Of a stretch of 64,000 nucleotides of DNA, positions 60,830 through 64,000 are shown in pieces. The position numbers and the translations under genes were made by a program. The stretch spans positions 46,047-110,046 of the forward strand of contig NZ_ONDD01000009.1 of the NCBI RefSeq assembly GCF_900316465.1, in the 5' to 3' direction. The notes under the pieces were generated by a model. It saw nothing but the letters and a program-made list of their open reading frames with translations, had not been told where the DNA came from and made no database searches. Origin of the DNA: an uncultured Fibrobacter sp. (lineage in GTDB: Bacteria > Fibrobacterota > Fibrobacteria > Fibrobacterales > Fibrobacteraceae). Position 1 is the stretch's first letter; every line of letters starts with the position of its first letter.

Positions 60830-62209
60830 ATGGAATCGATATTCAGTAATGTCTTGATGTTTGTGCTCGGCCTACTTGGCTTGAGCTTCTTGGTGACCAT
60901 TCACGAACTCGGCCACTTCTTGGTGGCCAAGTGGAATAATGTCAAGGTCAATACGTTCAGCATCGGTTTCGGCAAGAAATTGATTCGCTACCGTCACGGC
61001 GAAACGGAATACTGCATTTCGGCAATTCCGTTCGGTGGTTATGTGGCCATGGCGGGCGAAAATCCGGACTCGCTTAAAGAAGGCCAAGTTCCGGGTGAAC
61101 GTGATTTTGTGGCAAAGTCGGTGGGTGCTCGCGCTGCCATTGCGTTTGCGGGCCCGTTCATCAATATCGTATTTGCCTTTATTCTGTTGATGATTCTCTA
61201 TATGGTGGGCGTCGAAGAACCGGCGACAAACGATTTGATTGTGGGCTTTGTCGCCAAAGATTCTCCGGCCGTAGCCGCAGGTATTCAGCCGGGCGACACC
61301 ATTACCGAAATCAACGGCAAACCCACTCAGGGCTGGGATGATTTCCGCGAACAGATTGGCGTGAGTCTCGGCGCAAGTGTCCCGCTTACCGTGCACCGCG
61401 GCGGCGAACCGTTGACGATTACGGTAGTTCCTGAAGAACTCGTTATTCCGGCGCAAGATTCTGCCGGCTCCGAAATTTCGATGGGTATCGGTGATATCGG
61501 CATCTACCCGCGCAACCGCGTGATTGTACGCTTGCCTCCTGTAGCGGGCTCTGCAGCCGAAAAGGCGGGCCTTGCCGTGGGCGATACCATCTTTGAGATC
61601 AACGGCGAACATATTTCCCGCTACGAAGAAGTGGTGCGCATTATCGACGGCAGCAAGGGCGAGCCTGTAAACATTACCGTTATCCGTAACGGCGATACGC
61701 TCACCAATTCGCTCACGCCGGTTTACAACGAAGATTACAAGCGTTACATGGTCGGCATCCAGATGGGTTATGTGCTCTTCCGCGAAACAAAAATTGTGCG
61801 CCGCGGTCCTGTGGAAGCCTTCACGAAAACTTGTGCCACTAGCTGGAAAATGACAACGAGTATTTTCCGTTACTTTAAGCGCATGTTCCAAGGCCATGTC
61901 AAGGTTGATGCCTTCTCGGGCCCGGTCTCAATTGTCGCTGTCATGGGTAATGTGTGGATGAGCGGCTTCCAGGACTTTTTGATGTTGCTTGCCCTCATCA
62001 GCATTAACTTGGGCGTCATGAACTTGCTCCCGCTCGCGATTACCGACGGTGGCCTCTTGATGTTCCTCGGTATCGAAAAACTGCGCGGCAAGCCGCTTTC
62101 CACCAAGACGCAGACGGTCATTCAGAATGTGGCTGCCGCGTTCTTCATCAGCTTCTTCGTGTTTATCACGATTCTTGACTTTAGCAAGCTCTCGCTGTTC
62201 CTGAAATAG
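60830..62209 (+). CDS. rseP: RIP-type zinc metalloprotease (site-2 protease)
   Basis: A 459-residue inner-membrane protease that cuts anti-sigma factors or signal-peptide remnants inside the membrane. Zinc site HELGH at residues 25-29 in the first helix, IPFGGYV, two PDZ domains (about 130-210 and 215-300), and the second metal segment NLLPLAITDGG near 400 (usually NLLPIPVLDGG). Normal length. TATATTGG ends 6 bases before the ATG and no ribosome site is visible, so the message may be leaderless. Faces the minus-strand barrel-protein gene with 2 bases between. Confidence 0.92.
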   Translation: MESIFSNVLMFVLGLLGLSFLVTIHELGHFLVAKWNNVKVNTFSIGFGKKLIRYRHGETEYCISAIPFGGYVAMAGENPDSLKEGQVPGERDFVAKSVGARAAIAFAGPFINIVFAFILLMILYMVGVEEPATNDLIVGFVAKDSPAVAAGIQPGDTITEINGKPTQGWDDFREQIGVSLGASVPLTVHRGGEPLTITVVPEELVIPAQDSAGSEISMGIGDIGIYPRNRVIVRLPPVAGSAAEKAGLAVGDTIFEINGEHISRYEEVVRIIDGSKGEPVNITVIRNGDTLTNSLTPVYNEDYKRYMVGIQMGYVLFRETKIVRRGPVEAFTKTCATSWKMTTSIFRYFKRMFQGHVKVDAFSGPVSIVAVMGNVWMSGFQDFLMLLALISINLGVMNLLPLAITDGGLLMFLGIEKLRGKPLSTKTQTVIQNVAAAFFISFFVFITILDFSKLSLFLK

Positions 62210-62211
62210 CC

Positions 62212-62799
62212 CTAGAACGGAATCCAGGGGATGTTCCACTGGAAATTGAGGCCCCAGCCGCCCGTATGCATGGTGTCGTCTCCGCCCGGATTAGCATGCC
62301 AATCACAAATCAAAACCTGATAATTGGCAGCCACTGAAACCTGCAATTGGTCTGTTATGCGGTATCCCAGTCGATAACCGTACTTAAAGTCACCATGGTG
62401 TATACCAGAGTCTTCTTCCATGTCGTCGACAAGCGCGGGATTAAAATTATTCATTGAGAAAACGTATCCAAAACCAACATAGGTCTCAAACATAATCCGC
62501 TTTATCGTCACGGACCAAACTAAAGGCTTGATGTAGATATCCCATGCAGACACGCTCACGTCGCCATCGGAATGGGAATAACCGAAACGGCTGACACCTA
62601 CGGCAAGAGTGTAGTCCACCATATTTTCCGGCTCGTTGAACACGCCGAATTCAGCGGCGAAGCCTAGTATTCCACCGGGCTTATAAACAGAATTCTCGGT
62701 TTGGAGGCGGCTATCCTTGATGTCAATATCTAGGAAGGCTGCGCTAGCAAAGCCGCAAACAAAAAGGACGAGTATTAAAATCCTTTGCATACATCCCAT
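62212..62799 (-). CDS. Outer-membrane-barrel-like protein of unknown function
   Basis: A 195-residue exported protein. Signal peptide MGCMQRILILVLFVCGFASA (a second ATG is at 62790), then alternating strands (GFAAEFGVF, YTLAVGVSRFGYS, FETYVGFGYVF, YGYRLGYRI, QVSVAANYQVL, GLNFQWNIPW) ending in Phe: the look of a small outer-membrane beta-barrel. No known family. The start overlaps the preceding lipoprotein gene by 25 bases, so both come from one message. Confidence 0.65.
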   Translation of the reverse strand: MGCMQRILILVLFVCGFASAAFLDIDIKDSRLQTENSVYKPGGILGFAAEFGVFNEPENMVDYTLAVGVSRFGYSHSDGDVSVSAWDIYIKPLVWSVTIKRIMFETYVGFGYVFSMNNFNPALVDDMEEDSGIHHGDFKYGYRLGYRITDQLQVSVAANYQVLICDWHANPGGDDTMHTGGWGLNFQWNIPWIPF

Positions 62800-63449
62800 C
62801 CTTTTGTAGAAAAGACTTCTTCGGAATCATAATGCGTAACGGATATTTTTCTAAAAGCTCCGTCTTTCGAAAATACTCCTTCACTGAGTGCTGAAGAAGC
62901 GAAGAATTTAAAACTTCCTGTATAATACAACGGTTTGTCCGTGTTCGTGCCGATAGGGAAGTGGGTCGTAATGTTTGTGTGAAAAATGCCGTCTATTTTC
63001 GGTTCCAAATAAGACACCGGGAACGTTTCCTTGTAAACCGTTTCGTCCGATTCCCATATCGTGTGAACTTCCATATCGTCTCTATAAGATATCGTTTCGC
63101 CCCTAAGGGTGTAAGGGATGGTGTCCTCGACAAATTGACCCGTGGTATCGTAAGTCAAAGCGAAGCCGCGTACAACGACTGTTGCACTATCGCCTTCAAA
63201 GCAGATTTCCTTACAAAGAATCTTGTCGTAACGTTTTTCACGTCCCTGAGCAGGACGCTCGCCTTCTACATTAGGGAGCTTTTTATCTATGTAGGTGTCC
63301 TCGTTAATGATTTCGCTATAATAGCATCCTTGGACATCTTCGGCAGTTACCTGTTCCGGTGCATCTGACGGATCATGAGCGATGTAGGGACACCCCTGTA
63401 AACACAGGGCGCTCAGGACAAGTAATAATAAAGAACAATATTTTGTCAT
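62775..63449 (-). CDS. Lipoprotein of unknown function
   Basis: A 224-residue lipoprotein with lipobox CLQGC, Cys 20. The mature part is rich in strands and has Cys pairs (VQGCYYSEI, ILCKEICFEG, WDVCKGF); I do not recognise it. The end runs into the start of the barrel-like gene, suggesting that the two work together in the outer membrane. Divergent from the lipoprotein gene at 63537 over an 87-bp AT-rich gap. Confidence 0.7.
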   Translation of the reverse strand: MTKYCSLLLLVLSALCLQGCPYIAHDPSDAPEQVTAEDVQGCYYSEIINEDTYIDKKLPNVEGERPAQGREKRYDKILCKEICFEGDSATVVVRGFALTYDTTGQFVEDTIPYTLRGETISYRDDMEVHTIWESDETVYKETFPVSYLEPKIDGIFHTNITTHFPIGTNTDKPLYYTGSFKFFASSALSEGVFSKDGAFRKISVTHYDSEEVFSTKGWDVCKGF

Positions 63450-63536
63450 GAATAAAAATTTAGATTATTTTTATAGCATTATTACCACTATCCAAAATTT
63501 TCTAGATATGGTAGCACATAGGCTTAGGAATTGTTG

Positions 63537-64000
63537 ATGACGAAAAAGCATAGAATTCTATTGGCGTTATGTCTTTTATTGCTGGGATGTTCTTCGCTTG
63601 GCCGTTTTACGACATATTCTTTATCTACCTACGAAAAAGAAAGTTCATCTTCAAAAAGAGACGTAGAAGAATACCTAGTACAAGAAAATCCGGTAGACTC
63701 TTTGAATATTCGAATTAGTGGAAATGAGTATTTCTTATTGGCAGGGATTATTGTCCCGATAATACCTTTATTTCATTCGGATATAATTGAATTGACTTAT
63801 GAAGTGAAACCTGATGATCAATGTGCTGTTGTTTATCTAGGTGATCAGGAAGCGAAAATGCATCGTTATTCCCCGTGCGATACAATTTACCCTTACCATC
63901 GGGGTTGCCCATATTATGAGCCTCGTGAAATTCAAGAAAAAATTTATGAATGTCATTACATTGTAGATGAAGACGATATAGATGATTTGGTTACGTTTAA
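63537..64000 (+). CDS. Lipoprotein, cut by the right edge of the window
   Basis: The frame is open to the right edge: 154 codons are visible from the ATG at 63537. It begins MTKKHRILLALCLLLLGCSS, a lipoprotein signal with Cys 18. Then a Ser-rich start, a hydrophobic stretch FLLAGIIVPIIPLF (about residues 68-81) that may be a strand or a membrane segment, and a Cys-containing end. No family recognised. Confidence 0.65.
   Translation, partial: MTKKHRILLALCLLLLGCSSLGRFTTYSLSTYEKESSSSKRDVEEYLVQENPVDSLNIRISGNEYFLLAGIIVPIIPLFHSDIIELTYEVKPDDQCAVVYLGDQEAKMHRYSPCDTIYPYHRGCPYYEPREIQEKIYECHYIVDEDDIDDLVTF

Overview
The window looks like chromosome of a Fibrobacter-type bacterium (F. succinogenes or a close relative). 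This rests on family content rather than on a database match: several lipoproteins with the Fibrobacter 'major paralogous domain' (FISUMP), three TIGR02147-type proteins, serine-rich linkers after lipoboxes, GH9 cellulases ending in a short basic tail, and an oxaloacetate-decarboxylase-like sodium pump beside a CoA-transferase. The usual -10 element appears to be TATATTTG, and several genes start only 4-7 bases after it.

Layout. 1-5.5 kb: three co-directional genes (the first cut by the window edge) for two large proteins of unknown function and a glycosyltransferase-like protein; visibly AT-richer than what follows. 5.5-9.4 kb: KDPG aldolase and a 1033-residue GH9 cellulase, both on the minus strand. 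9.5-13 kb: a two-domain FISUMP lipoprotein gene that sits between two copies of a 44-bp sequence from the 3' end of the neighbouring MacB-like permease gene, then the permease and its ATPase. 13-17.7 kb: OmpA-type protein with eleven exact 30-residue TSP3 repeats, GtrA-like membrane protein, acetyl/succinyl-CoA transferase. 17.8-21.8 kb: two related lipoproteins with histidine-phosphatase domains. 21.9-24.3 kb: gamma, biotin-carrier and beta subunits of a sodium-pumping decarboxylase. 24.4-30.2 kb: one 1922-residue GLUG-repeat surface protein.

30.3-43.0 kb is the most unusual part: an array of related modules, each with a conserved ~125-bp promoter/operator block, a TIGR02147 gene that is probably read without a leader, and a lipoprotein with a constant N-terminal region ('QKGPF' domain plus a helical domain) and a changing C-terminus, closed by a terminator. 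Three modules carry a TIGR02147 gene; the first has a weak promoter block. Of the other two, one keeps only promoter, a few dead codons and terminator (or encodes a small RNA), and one has the regulator reduced to a 13-codon frame in front of two lipoproteins. A 93/94-bp tandem repeat lies between the first two modules.

43-51 kb is mostly housekeeping: tRNA-His, a small Cys/His protein, a ComEC-like metallo-hydrolase, acyl-ACP thioesterase, aroA, a membrane-anchored sugar-binding protein, and a PBP4 carboxypeptidase fused to a DUF1460 amidase-like domain. 51-62 kb holds dxr, an esterase, a GH9 / GH51-like / GH9 cellulase set, and rseP. The right end has two overlapping envelope-protein genes and a cut lipoprotein gene. 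Together the window serves plant-cell-wall degradation, envelope biogenesis and a large, duplicating repertoire of surface lipoproteins. I saw no insertion sequence, CRISPR array, rRNA or origin.
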